Both the position numbers and the translations under genes were made by a program. From the NCBI GenBank assembly GCA_026122225.1, contig JANEZZ010000463.1:372001-436000 (forward strand): a stretch of 64,000 bases of DNA. The letters are read 5' to 3'. The notes under the pieces were generated by a model. It did not search any database. It saw nothing but the letters and a program-made list of their open reading frames with translations, and was not told the origin of the DNA. Positions within the stretch are counted from its first letter, which is position 1, and each line of letters starts with the position of its first letter. Shown piece after piece: positions 21,448 to 33,398 of the stretch. The DNA comes from Heloderma charlesbogerti. Its lineage: Eukaryota > Chordata > Lepidosauria > Squamata > Helodermatidae.

Positions 21448-22386
21448 AGACCGACCAACTTCTTAGTCATGTATACACCGCTTTCCAAATTACTGAGAAT
21501 AACTATGGTAACTGCATAGTTATTCCTGCACCTTTTAAACTCACAGGATCTATGAATGGAATTCTCTTTTTCTGGCTTACTTGTTGCCCCTTAACTGGGG
21601 CATGTAAGTTAGTCTGCCTCAGCTCTTGACCATTATGACCTTAAAACCCACAACTGGAAATCTGGTGACCTGCACAAAGTGTTTACATGACCCACCATCT
21701 GGCACTCACTGCTATCAGCCTTTCATATATATGAATGCTGTTATTCATCTTCACCCGCATCATATCTCAACGGTCTTTCTGAGAAATATGTTCTCCAATT
21801 TATGGAGACACTCCACTAACATAGCCTGACTTTTACAGAAACCAGAGTACAAAATTCACCCTACTCTATTTAGAACACCAAGAAAAGGGTAATCTTTAAA
21901 TTAATCCAGAACTCTCCACTTGTACCAAAATAACCCAGAAGAAATTTCCAATGACATCTACAATAAAAATTTTTAAACAGACTTACCACAGTAATTGTCA
22001 TAAACAATTCACTGGTTTTTTATGCTAATAGTACTGAAAGCACTAATTGCTTGACATGTTTAACAGATACCCCGATTAATAATGGTGTTTTAAACCCACA
22101 TTTTAATCAAACCATCCTTACAAAAAGGTACTAAAGGTTAATGGTATTATTGCAAACTATGTTAACCTCTTGATTTAGTGTACTTTGAGATTTCCACAAC
22201 CACAATTGGTTTTGTTTGTTTTTTCATCAAGGGGAAAATGTTCATTAAATATTGTCCATATAACTTTTGTAGGAAGAGGCTGTAACATACTTATTAGAAC
22301 TAATCAATCAGGATTGACACCGCAACTGGAATCAAGCTTCAGGTCAGTGCGAATTACTTGCATGGAACCATGGTTAGGCTCAAAAC

Positions 22387-22665
22387 ATACACAGCCAGCA
22401 CAAGACATTTTGCTGCCTCAGGTGAAGGACAAGATGATGCCACCTCCCCTTCCATTTACAAAAGGCAACCAATTGGCAGCTGGATCTTTCTTCAACAAAG
22501 GAGACAGGACAGCATCCTTCATAGCACCTGAGGGCAGCAGGATCTCTTAGGAGGCTCAGATCAGACTATGTAGTAAATACAGCTCTGTCCTCAAACCCTT
22601 TACCACAGCTCTCCTCCCCACAGCATCTGCCTCACTCTGCCTAATGGTAGAGTCAGCCCTGAAAA
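22387..22665. mobile_element. MITE of the GGCTGGCCCAAGACATTT family
   Basis: CACAAGACATTTTGCTGCCT opens the copy and CACTCTGCCTAATGGTAGAG closes it. The copy at 38859-39155 has the same order of blocks with clearer ends. Confidence 0.6.
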
Positions 22666-24882
22666 CATAAACCCGTTTAATGGTAATAATAACTTAAAGA
22701 ACTTTAAGTTCCTACTGGCAACAACCTGTCCCTCTCCCATTCAGATTTTCCAACTTCAGCTTCAAGAATCACCTACTTTCCACATCAGGTTTCACAATGC
22801 CAAGAGTCAATGGATAGATTGCACATGGCCATTTTGACCACTACATATGACTGCTCTGACACATCTCAAACGTGTCAGGAATGCTGCTCAGAAAACCTCT
22901 GAAATATGTAGTAGGAAGCAGGCAACACATTGTTTCCCAATACATGTGAGCTGTACATGTTAGAGCATTCACGGATCCAATTTGTATGAAAGCGTGTATA
23001 CATACACACACAGAGTTCCATTACATCAGCCACAACCTAAAAATGGTAGCATTAATCTATTCTATTACAAAATTAAGAGAATTGTGGGCCAAGAATACTG
23101 GCATGCCTCTTGGCATTTAAAAAGTGAACCTCAACTTTTTACTTCCTTCAGATTGTGCCATGCCGTCTTTTCTCTGGTCTCTGCTTTTATGCCTTCAGTA
23201 AGGCATAGTGTCATCTATGTACCTCGATTGTGGAGCTTCCACACAAGTTTCTTTATCTTTGGTGAACAACTTGAAGGACTGAGGAAAAACCCCATTCTCC
23301 CTCTCTCTGAGAGAAAAAGCAGCTATGTCAAAGCAATGTAGTAAGAGAACCTTATGAGATAGAAACTAAAGAGAATATCTCATTTCCTTTACAGCTACAC
23401 TGCCAGATCAGGGTGTCAAGAAGCAAGATAACAGGGTTGCTCTTCATTTGGTCAGCTAGAAAATTAACATTATATGGGGTCTGTTGAAGGAGTGAATGCA
23501 AGCAAATTATGATGGCAAGAGAAGGAATTAAAATTGAAAGGTACTCCAAGAGCCAGTTTGGCCAACTCTTATGTACTAGAAAGATGTCCCTGAACATAAA
23601 ATATTCTGACAGACACTCGTTCAATCTCCAGACATCCAGATTCTACAAACCTTTGAATAAACATTTCAAAAACAACATAGCTCCTTCCCTGAAAAATTCG
23701 TAAGTCAAGTCCTACTTCAGTACATTCTGTTTTTGAAGAAGAAAGCCAAGAATTACAACAATATAGTTTCATTTTTAAAAACAAAAAAAACACCAAAACC
23801 ACCACCCCTTCATTTTCTTTGCTACATTGGACAAATAGCCAAAAGCTTAACTGGCAGAAAGCAGCCTCCAGTTTTGCATGTCCACCATGAGACAACTTCA
23901 GTCTGACTCCAAGGAGTATGGAGAATGCACAGTAATAATTAAAGTAACTGAAAGCTAAGACTTTTGAAAGTCAGGTTCTAAGAAATCTGAGGGTTAAATA
24001 TTTTGCTTGGAGAAAGGGGGCAGGCAAGAGTGTTTAATTAGCCACTCCAATTACTTCACCTCAAACCAAGAACAGAGTATGATAGTGTCCTTTTAGTACA
24101 ACAATACAATCTCCAATCAACCATATGCAAACTCTCAAAAGCGCAATAAAGGAAAAACAGCACATTACTAGAGAGTAAGCCCTAATTAACACAGTGGGTC
24201 TGAGTAAACATACATAGGACTGAACTGCAAATCACTCAGTGTTTGTCTAGTTGCAAATCACCTCCTTGCACACATGGCTATAAGATATTATTTTTTCCAA
24301 GGTGACCCCAAGGGGGTTGGCTGGGGGAGGGGGGAGAGTGAAAGAGACTCCTTCCAGGCTGATTCGTAAATTGCAGTTGTAAGACTCAGATCCTGCAATG
24401 GGTGGGGCAGGGAGGGGAAGAAATACACATGCTTAACATTACACCCAATCTGCAGTCATGTAATGAAAATGTAAAGCTAAAACATGTTTGTCTAAAATAT
24501 TCAATCTGTTTTGCTGCAACAGCCCTTATTCCTTTCAATCATTCAAATAGGACTTGCACCATTATACTACTTTAAGTAACTGAAGAATAGTCAAATATGC
24601 ATTGAATTATGAGTTGACCTATTTCAAGGTGATGCCAACCTAATATGGACCGCCAAATTAACAAATAATACAATTCAAAAGAAATACTGTATTGTACACA
24701 CTGTTGGAAAGAAATTGGATGTTAAGCTCAGCATAAGCAGAGTAAAGAAAACATAGATCTAAATGGAGGACAGTTCATAAAATGGACAATCTACAGTGGC
24801 ACAGAGTAGCATATTCATGTCATTTCTGAAAGGGAAAAACAACAACAGAGCTTCTGAGAATTCCATGCCTGAGAACCTTAGA
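22666..24882. other. non-coding; one short MITE at about 24166-24232
   Basis: The stretch shows no gene. At 24166-24232 GAGAGTAAGCCCTAATTAAC and ACATAGGACTGAACTGCAA are a shortened copy of the GGCTGCAATCCTATAC family. The remainder is unrecognised. Confidence 0.45.
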
Positions 24883-25009
24883 GCAGGGGCAGGCAGACTG
24901 CAGGCTTGTGGGACCTACTGATTTTTCACCAGAACCCAAAGATCCACCAGCTAAAGCCAGGCAGGTGCAAATTTTTATTTATTTACAACATTCGTATACC
25001 ACTCCATGT

Positions 25010-25636
25010 CTAAACAGATCCCAGAGCAGTGAACAACAGGAGATAACATAAACAAAAGATAGAATGAAACATATTAAAATTATTTTTTAAAAGACAGAGT
25101 GCCAATAAAACAGAGGCTGGTTGACCAACGAAGGCTTCCTGGAAAAGAGCTGTTTTCAGGAGGTGCCGAAAACAACCCAGTGTTGGCACCTGCCTGACCT
25201 CCAGAGGCAGGGAGCTGCATAGGAAAGGAGCCACCACACTGAAGGCTTTTCCCTGGGTGGACTCCAGACTGGCCATAGGTCCATGCGGAACCACCAGGAG
25301 CATGCCCTCTGATGACCTCTGTGATTGGGCAGGCTGGTAATGAAGAAGGCACTCCCTCAGGTAACCTGGTCCCAAGTTGTTTAGGGCTTTGGACACTACC
25401 GCCAAAACTTTAAACCTGGCCCGGTACCAAATAGGCAGCCAGTGCAGTTCCCTCAAGAGAGGAGTTGCATGCTGAAAAGTGGCATCTCCTGGCAACAGCC
25501 AAGCTGCTGCATTCTGCACTAACTCCAGCTTCTGAAGCAGCCTTAAGGGCAGCCCCACATAGAGTGCATTGACGTACTCCAGTCTCGAGGTTACTAGTGG
25601 CCATACCACTGTGGCCAAGCTATCCCTGTCCAAGGC
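25010..25636 (-). pseudogene. L2 ORF2 C-terminal remnant (downstream part)
   Basis: A 207-codon open frame begins in LDRDSLATVVWPLVTSRLEY and continues through LVQNAAAWLLPGDATFQHAT, LLRELHWLPIWYRARFKVL and KAFSVVAPFLCSSLPLEVRQ. These are the conserved L2 C-terminal blocks. It has no start of its own; it is the 3' part of the frame broken by the 1,975 bp insertion. Confidence 0.85.
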
Positions 25637-26014
25637 TGTGTTTCCACCAGCAATTTACTCTAACCTGCCTGCTCCATGGGGTCTCTGTGGTTCCATGACG
25701 TCATGGCCATTCAGCCCCAGTGTCACATTTTATTGCTGAAAAACCACTTCTTCTGAGACTGCTTATAGTCCGACTTTTCCCCGGTTATGGCGGCTCCATT
25801 ACTGACCTGTTTCCACAATCACACTGGGTTCGCTATCTTAGCCCTGCCCATGGGGCATGTAGCCTGGCTTTTGTGGGTGTGTCGCTCTGACCTCAGTGAC
25901 CCAACCCTTTTCCTCCCTGTTTTCCGGAAGTTTGATTGCCGTTTTGGAGCAGGATGCCGAGGGACCAACTTTTAAAACATTCACTGAAAATAAGCACACC
26001 TCAGTCAAGGGGTG

Positions 26015-26905
26015 TTTTCTCCCATTGTGCTGAATGAGGCTTGCCCTCTCAATGACCACAGAAATGACAGAGAAGCCCCTCAATTGACACCGCACATATC
26101 AAAGCCCTCAGTTCTTGAAATGTGATTAAGTGCGATCTCTATCTCAAGGCTTCGGTCCATTGCCTTAGGACGTAACTCCTTCACAGCTTCCAAACAGAGA
26201 TCTTGTGTGTTAAGATGGGGGCTGGTTTCGGTCTCTTTCCCACAACTAACCCATTAGTGTCTCCCCAGAAGTAACTCCCATTGCTGTGGATGGGGCTGAG
26301 ATTCCCCCTCAACTGAAATGGCACACTTTTAAGTCCAATTGCTTAAATGCGTTTAAGCCACCAAGAGACGCTCCAATGAACTGCCTTAGGACGAAAGTAC
26401 TTAGCAGCTTCCCTATCCTGCGGGTTACAATGGGGGCTGGATTCTGTCTTTGTCTTTACTACTCTTTTTCCCACAACAAACCCATTAGTGTCTCCTCAGA
26501 AGTGACTCCCATTGTGCTGAATGAGGCTTGCCTTTGAATGCCTACATTAGAACTTACAGAGATTCCCCCTCAATTGAAATGGCACACTTTTAAGACCAAT
26601 TCCTTAAACGTGATTAAAGGCTTTGGTCCTTAAGGCTTCAGTCTACTGCCTTAGGACGTAACTCCTTCACGGCTTCCAAATAGAGATCCTGTGTGTTAAA
26701 ATGGGGGCTGGTTTCGCTCTCTTTCCCACAACAAACCCATTACTGTCTTGTCAGAAGTAACTCCATTGTAGTCAATGAGGTCCTCTGGGTTAAAATGGGG
26801 GCTAGTTTCTCTCTTTGTGTTCTCCCTCTCCCTTTTTCCCAGCACAAGCATATGTGTGTCTACTCGGACGTAACTCCCATTGTGCTCAATGAGGCTTGCT
26901 CCTGA
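26015..26905 (+). repeat. degenerate internal repeats (AATGGGGGCTGG...GAGGCTTGC)
   Basis: The phrases ATGGGGGCTGGTTTCG, CCCACAACAAACCCATTA, GTCTCC(C/T)CAGAAGTAACTCC and CATTGTGCTGAATGAGGC recur about four to five times with irregular spacing. The last phrase resembles the core of the dispersed AGTAAGTCCCATTGA-type MITE, so the array may derive from repeated MITE segments. Confidence 0.65.
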
Positions 26906-27104
26906 AATGCAGGTGCATCTGGACTTTCAGGGGAAAGGAGAAAGTGGGGGGGGGGAGAATACTCCTCCATTAGCTTCTCCTTCTGTTGTCCTGGAAACAT
27001 GGCCTAGGAGGCGGGAACACTGAAGTTTTGTGAAGGAGAGGGGGAGATGATCCTGGAGGGAGCAGTCAGGCAGAGATGAAAAGATGCACACATGAGCACC
27101 CATT

Positions 27105-27290
27105 TTAGGAGCAAGAAAGAAAGTTTAAAGGGGTGTGGGATGCTCCAGACACAGCGCTTTGATTTTTTTTGCCCCTTTGTTAATGCACAATTGTGGTTCA
27201 ATCTCTGTTTTAGGGGCAACAAGGAAGATTTAAGTGGGGGAAGCTCCAGACACAGTACTTTGATTTTTTGCTCCTTCTCTAAAGCAAAAC
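27105..27290 (+). repeat. tandem pair of about 105 bp
   Basis: TTTTAGGAGCAAGAAAG ... GCTCCAGACACAGCGCTTTG and TTTTAGGGGCAACAAGGAAG ... GCTCCAGACACAGTACTTTG are two diverged copies in the same orientation. Confidence 0.7.
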
Positions 27291-27689
27291 AAAAGGGCTG
27301 GGAAGGCAAGAAGGAGACTGGCCAGAGCGGGAAACTTCAGTGGGGCAGAGGGGGCAAGGAAGGGGAGAATCGGAAACAGGAGGGGGGGGAACAGAGAGGG
27401 TAAGCAGACCCAACCCACTCCAAAAAGGCTCCACCCAGCCATTAAGAGAGTAACTCGATTAGGGCTCTGTGGAAACAGCGCAACCCACCAGGATAGAACG
27501 ATGATAGACTGGGTCCTTTTGGGACATGGAAACCCAGAAGAGAAAAAATGTGCTTAGGGAAACAGTGCAACAAAGTTGGAAAAGAAGTGAAGGCAATAGT
27601 GTGGAAACACACCCCAAGAGAGGCCGTAGCTGGCAAACCAGCCAAAGCTGATAAAAGGCACTCCAAGCCGCCACAGCCTCTTGGGCCTC

Positions 27690-28660
27690 CAGTGACAGTG
27701 ATGGATCTAGGAGTACCCCCAGTCTACGGACCTGATCTTTTCGAGGGAGTGCAACCCCATCCCGAACAGGCAATGAGCCTATATCCCAGAGCTGGGAACC
27801 ACCCACCCACAGGGATTCTGTCTTGCCAGGATTCAGCTTCAGTTTATTGGCCCTCATCCAGCCTGTTACTGAGTCTACGCACTGATCCAGGACTTGCACA
27901 GCCTCTCCTGATTCAATGTCACAGGGAGATAGAGCTGTGTGTCATCAGCATACTGGTGGCACTTGTCTCCAAATGCCCTAATGACTCCCAGCAGCTTCAT
28001 ATAGATGTAAAACAGGATGGTGCCCTGCAGAACCCCACAGCTCAATTGTCAAGGGGCTGAGGAATGGTCACCCAATGAAATTGACCCTGCAGGTAAAACC
28101 GGAACCTATATAACACAGTGCCTCCAATGCTCATCCTACAGAGTCAATCCAGGAGTATACCATGGTCAATGGTATCAAAAGCTGATGAGAGATCAAGCAG
28201 GGTTGCAATTCCCCTGTCCCTCTCTCAATAAAACTTATCCATCAGGGCGACCAAGGCTGATTCAGTCCCGTAACCAGGTTGGAACCTAGACTGGAATGAG
28301 TCTAGATAATCAGTATCCTCCAAGAGTCCCTGCTGTTGTTCCGCCATAACCCTCTCCAGTACGTTCCCTGAGAAAGGGGTATTTGCAACTGGGCGGTACT
28401 TGTCTATAACCATTGGGTCCAAAGTAGGCTTCTTCAGGAATGGTCACACTACTGCCTCCTTAAGAACAGCAGGAACCACCCCTTCCTACAGAGAAACATT
28501 CACCACACCCTGTACCCACCCAGTCATACCTCCTCGGCTAGCTTTTATTAGCCAGGAGGGGCAGGGATCAAGAGGATGTGGTCGCTCACACTGTTGTGAG
28601 CACTTTGTCCACGTCATCAGGCCACAGCAACTGAAACTGATCCCACAAAATCCAACAATG
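27690..28660 (-). pseudogene. L2 reverse transcriptase remnant (upstream part)
   Basis: Blocks in minus-strand order are PLDPCPSWLIKASRGG (about 28525-28572), YRPVANTPFSGNVLERVMAE, FQPGYGTESALVALMDKF, a catalytic YADD near 27935-27955, and GWMRANKLKLNPGKTESLWV near 27850. Frame changes separate these pieces. The frame is cut by the insertion at 27611. Confidence 0.8.
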
Positions 28661-29161
28661 GAGAGTTGCAAGTGTCAACATATTCTTAGAAGTAAAGAGA
28701 AAGGGCACCTCTGACTGCATAGTGAGCACAGGAATTTGTTGTCAATTCCAGAACTGAGCTCACAGTCTTGTCACACAAAAATCCATTCCTGGTTTTGCCC
28801 CCAAGCTTCTTCCATCTAGGTAACCCAATTTTGGATTGAATATTGGGAGTCAGAAATGCTTGGCGATCTAGCACAAATCACCCAGAGACCTACCAGTAGA
28901 TCCCAGTCTACCTTCTGCCCACTCCTATGCTAAAGCCCTAAAAACAAGAGGCTACTGTAGGAATTTTAGACAAGGAAAGGTTAAAAAGATGCTCCATTTC
29001 AAGAAGAGGGATAGATTACAAATATTAATCTTGGGATAGGATATTGGTTCTTCATCTTTCAGATTCGTTTTTTTGAAACTGTAAAACCTAGCAGGCATTT
29101 AAGAAAAAACAGGATTACAAAACTGTATGGATGACTGTAGGGTAACCATTATTGTAAAACA

Positions 29162-29690
29162 TCTAAGGGCACAATCCTATGCATATTTTGACAGAAAAAG
29201 TCCTACAACTAATTTTTCTCCCTTTCTCATAATACTAGAACCCAGGGGTCATCCCATGAAGCTGGCTGGTGGGAGATTCAGGACAGATAAAAGGAAGTAC
29301 TTCTTCACACAGTGAGTAGTTAAGCTATGGAATTCACTTTCACAAGATATGGTGATGCCCCCCCATTTGGATGGCTTTAAAAGGGGGTTAGAAAAATTCT
29401 TGGAAGAGAAGACTATCAATGGCTACTAGTCCTGACAGCTATATGTTACCTCCAGTATCAGAGGCAGTATGCCTATGTACACCAGTTGCTGGGGAACATG
29501 GGCGGGAGGGTGCTGTTGCACTCACGCCCTGCTTGTGGGTTTCCCATCAACAGCTGGTTGGCCACTGTGTGAACAGAATGATGGACTGGATGGACCCTTG
29601 GTCTGATCCAACAGCACTCTTATGCTCCCTGGGAATTGTAGGACTTTTTATTTTTTTCTTTCTAACACGCACAGGATTGTGCCCTAAACC
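29162..29690. mobile_element. palindromic MITE opened by a CR1 tail
   Basis: The left arm AGGGCACAATCCTATGCAT ... AAAAAGTCCTACAA pairs with the right arm TTGTAGGACTTTTTATTT ... CAGGATTGTGCCCT. The roughly 400 bp between the arms is a CR1 3' end, so the MITE is older than that CR1 insertion. Confidence 0.75.
29234..29628 (+). mobile_element. CR1-type LINE 3' end
   Basis: The reading MKLAGGRFRTDKRKYFFTQ, WNSLSQDMV-like sequence and GGATGGACCCTTGGTCTG are typical of CR1 3' ends in reptiles. The first stop is at 29311-29316. It belongs to a different subfamily from the copy at 10143-12520, lacking the ATTCTATG tail. Confidence 0.75.
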
Positions 29691-29984
29691 ACACAGAAGA
29701 TAGTGAATGCCCTTTGTCTTATTTAAAACAGCACATGTATCACATAGCTTCATTACAAAGTAAACAGACACCTCTGTCCCACACAGTAACAGAATTGTCC
29801 ATGTCAAATACCCCCCACCCCCACCAAACTGAGCCATCCTCAGAAGGCAGCATTCCACAGGTTTATAACTGGAAGACCCAGCTTGTATCATATGACTCAT
29901 TTAACAAGGCTCTGCCAAGTATGTCTTAAAAAGCAATGCATACTACAAACACTACACCCTATAAAGGCAAACAAACATTTTCTT

Positions 29985-30240
29985 GAAAAAATCCAGGTGA
30001 GTAACAAAATTTGATCAATGTAAACTATGTTTTTACAAGAAAATATAACACTATCTTATTATCAGCCTTGTCACCACACAAGTAGGACAGCCTGTACATG
30101 AGAACACTTTGCAAGCTGCACTTGGAGACCCAAGTATTAAAAAACAACCAGTCTTCACATACAGTAAGAAAGAAGAGAGGCAGGGAGGAACAGGAAGGCT
30201 CAACAGTGGGAATCTGGTACAGTAATGCCATCAAGGAGCC
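29985..30240. repeat. dispersed repeat module R2, copy 1
   Basis: GTAAACTATGTTTTTACAAG, TAGGACAGCCTGTACATGAG and AAAAAACAACCAGTCTTCAC appear here and again at 34326-34567 in the same order and orientation, with scattered differences. The class of repeat is not recognised. Confidence 0.8.
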
Positions 30241-32319
30241 TGGGAGGAAGAACTAACAATGATACTTAAACAGAGACCACATCCACGCCTGCTAATAATC
30301 CTTGTAAGATTTCACAGATGTGGTCTAAGTAATGTTTAGTTCCATATATCTAACCAGTGCAGCTCTAATCCCAGCTCCATTAGTGAACGTGCAGTCATCA
30401 TGCTCTGTCCAGGGTGGCAATAACATCCGTTATGAGGAAACAGTTCACAAACAAAACTCTTTTTCAATTAAGACTTTTGACAAAACTCTGGAAGCTGACT
30501 GGAAGAATGTGTACCTTTCACAGGAAAAAAAACATTCATGCAACCTTTCCTGTTGATATCTGTACACAGGGTCTTAAGGTATCCTAATAAAAAAGCAATG
30601 GAAGTAGCCAGAGTCTGTTTTCTCAGTAGTTCATGTGTCACAAAGAACGGATGAGGCAGTAAACTGGCGTTTCAAATGTACTACTTCAGACTGTATGCTT
30701 TTTCATTAAAAGAAAAAGTCTCTATGCACAGAAAAACAGATATCAGGGAAAGGGTTCTTGCTGAAGCCTTCTCCTTAATGTGCTTGTTTTCTATGTATAG
30801 GAATCTTTTTTCATGGGGAATATTCCATCATGTGATCCACCACCTGCAGTGGTACAGTCCAGACATAGACTTGCCACCTCTTCAGCTGTTTGCAAGAACC
30901 AGAATGAGGCTGACATCACCTAGTGCCATTGAGGATCATGTTGTATTATGTCATTTATAAAATTAATGCAGACACCAGTTGCCTTTTTAGCTTCAGGGAC
31001 ACAGCTTGTTGGCACCATATAGCTGGCTGCACACATTAGGAATAGGTTAGGGCTTTTTGCTTGGGTTTTTGTTTTTCCTTCCAAGCCAACAGATGTAAGG
31101 CATGTGCTAAAGACAAGAGGTCAGTGAAGACCAACCAACTCTCTTTTTCCAGGGACAGAAAATCCTGCATTGCATTTGTGGCTACTGTATTAAGTGCATG
31201 CAGCTTCTAGATGTATGGGGAGGTGTAAGGATGCCGGGTAACCAGCCAGACCACAACAATACATTTTGTTTGCTGCAGCCAGCTCATTCTATTTCAGAAG
31301 TGCACTTCTGTTGACTGAGCAGATGTCAGAAAATTAAGAGGTTACCCAGGTTATGATTATTTATCAAGGGACAGAAGGAAGTCTAATTCCACCCAGTAAG
31401 TTAAACAGAGGAATTCATGCAAGCATCCATGTTAAACAACCTTCTGACTTATTCATGTTAAGCTCTTTACAGAATCAATTAAGGGAGTTTTAAAAGCTTT
31501 TTTCCCACCACGAAAAAAGCTCCACTTTAACAGCTAGCATTATTAAACAGTTTGTGGTGCTCTTTGCATTCAGATTATACTATACCTCAATATTTCTGGA
31601 TGTGCCATCAGAGCTTTTTCACTCAATGCCCCGAACATCAAAGTGTTCTTGATTTTCTCAACACCTTCATATATGAAATCTATTCAGCAAAGTGCAGCTA
31701 TGCATATAGAAATCTTAGGGCATGGGGGGGAGGGGAGAGAGAGTGAGAGGCAGAGAGAAAGAAAGAAATGATTTTTCCTGAAATTGCTTCTGATTTTAAC
31801 ACCACCCAATCAGATCTCTCCCATATAAAATTGTAATCTGAGCTTAACTATTTACAGCTAATAGTTACAGGGGGGGAACTAGTATGGTAGACTAATGTGG
31901 GTAAGTTGAATAATGTTCTTCAAACTTTTTTTTAATCCTTTCCTTTTTTATTCGACAGATAATTCAGGTCCTTCACTGAGATACTAGTAGGCATTTGGGA
32001 GTAGAGAGAGGTCATAAAAAGGAACTCTACAAAGTTGCAGCGGAAATGGAAAACACACACACACACACACCAACTGTTCTTGTTTTGAAACTGGTAGGAA
32101 AAAGGATAATAAAGGGAACTGGAAAGCAAACAATGAGAAGTGTACTGCATTGGACAGACAGAACTGAGCACCCATGCATGCCTCAAACGTCAATCCTCTA
32201 TCCTTCTGCCACCCCATCTCTCAGGAGGAAGTATATCTGTAACTTCTTATGCAGTACAGACTCTCTATAGTCTGTTCTCTAGTCTTCTCTCCCCCTAACT
32301 CTGAAGACTTTTTTTTAAA
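30241..32319. other. non-coding; (CA)n at 32052-32071
   Basis: No coding motif is visible. The only simple feature is a short CA repeat. It would be intronic if the minus-strand exon at 33399-33482 is real. Confidence 0.45.
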
Positions 32320-32645
32320 ACAAAAAAGCCTGCAATCCTTAACACACAAGGCAGTAAGTCTCACTGAACTCACTGGGACTGCCTTGTGAGGAAACAAAGC
32401 TAGGATTGCAAAGTAATAAACATGCCTGTATGCATTTACTTGGCAATAAGTCCCACTGATCCTTGTGGGATTTACTTCCAAGGAAATGTGCACAGAAGCT
32501 GAACTCATTTTGGGGGAGCAGCTTGAAGCACTAGCACCAACACATAACATTTAGTCTGCAGTCCTATTTATCTGGACCAAGTTCCACTGAACTTAAAAAG
32601 ACTTATTTCCGAGTAGACATGCACAAGATTGCAGTTACGAACTAA
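32320..32645. mobile_element. three adjacent copies of the GCAATCCTATAC-type MITE
   Basis: Copy 1 (about 32328-32415) spans CCTGCAATCCTTAACACAC to GCTAGGATTGCAAAG. Copy 2 (about 32417-32500) contains GGCAATAAGTCCCACTGATC. Copy 3 (about 32553-32642) spans GTCTGCAGTCCTATTTATC to GCACAAGATTGCAGTT. All share the TAAGTCTCACTGAACTCA-like core. Confidence 0.7.
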
Positions 32646-33398
32646 TCTAGCAATATTACAGAAGACAACTGGCTTTACTATGATTAATTCAGATCACCAC
32701 TTTCATTTCTATGTTGCCCATTATTAAAAAGAGAGGGGGGGGGAGGAGGAATACGCGTATTTACATTTTGCACTAAATTCAGTCCAGAGCGAACAATCTG
32801 AACAACCATAACCATACTGCCCTCACAGAAAGTAGGGGATGATTGACACCCACTGCAAAATCACAAGAAAGAAAACCTAGCGGTGCCACTGGAGAGGATG
32901 GCTATATATTGTATAATCATCCCAGGAGCAGCAGCGCACAACGCGCAGCCGGAGAATCTGAGGCAGTTAAGCCAGGAGAAGGACCCGTGCGGGTTAAGCC
33001 CAGCTGCAGCTGCAGCTACAGCCCTGGAGTAAGTAGCAAGGCTTCTGCCTCCGACTCGGCGACCACCGGGAAATGCGCGCCCGCAAGCGCAGCGAGCTCT
33101 AAAGCAACGCCAAGCAGCTCCTCTGCGGAGGGGCGCTTCTCCCTCCCCCTGCACGCTCCCGAAGGCCAAAGAAGTTTTAACTTCTGCTCGTGCCGGGGCT
33201 TCCTAAGCCACTTGTTCCTGCGGCTTCTCCTTGACAGCCAAGCTGTGCACGCAGCCGGGCTCCCCGCAAACCAGACCCCCCCCCCCACGCCGTCCCGTGC
33301 CACGCCAACTGCCTCTGGACCACTCGCCCCGCTTCCCACCGCGTCCTGCAGGAAACGCCCCCTGGAGCAGACCCCCCCCCCGAGAAAGCAGCGCTCAC

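Larger units (their letters stand above)
25637..27611. mobile_element. 1,975 bp element with TGTGTTTCCAC inverted ends, inserted in L2
   Basis: TGTGTTTCCAC at 25637-25647 and GTGGAAACACA at 27601-27611 are perfect 11 bp inverted repeats placed exactly at the break in the L2 reading. The flanks GTCCAAGG-like and CCCCAAGA-like share CCAAG, an imperfect target duplication. A near-terminal relative of the right end (CTGTGGAAACAGCG) lies at 27462-27475. No transposase motif is visible on either strand. The interior holds two kinds of degenerate tandem repeats, at 26015-26905 and 27105-27285. Superfamily is unknown; hAT is possible. Confidence 0.65.
24966..28690 (-). mobile_element. L2-type LINE, 5' truncated, interrupted
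   Basis: Read on the minus strand, the copy runs from reverse transcriptase (about 28660) to a TTTATTTATTTA-flanked 3' end at 24966. It is interrupted at 25637-27611 by another element. The two L2 parts join in the middle of the LRPLL / LDRDSLATVV block, which identifies the insertion point. Confidence 0.85.
24883..28932. mobile_element. MITE-like shell whose ends flank an inserted L2
   Basis: The left end (AGCAGGGGCAGGCAGACTG, then GGGACCTACTGATTT) and the reverse complement of the right end (GGAGTGGGCAGAAGGTAGAC, then GGGATCTACTGGT) are similar. They suggest one hAT-like MITE opened by the L2 at 24966-28690. No convincing target duplication was found. Confidence 0.5.

Noticed and set aside
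28017..28714. Plus-strand ORFs around 27548-28714
   Set aside because: They are antisense shadows of the minus-strand L2 reverse transcriptase.
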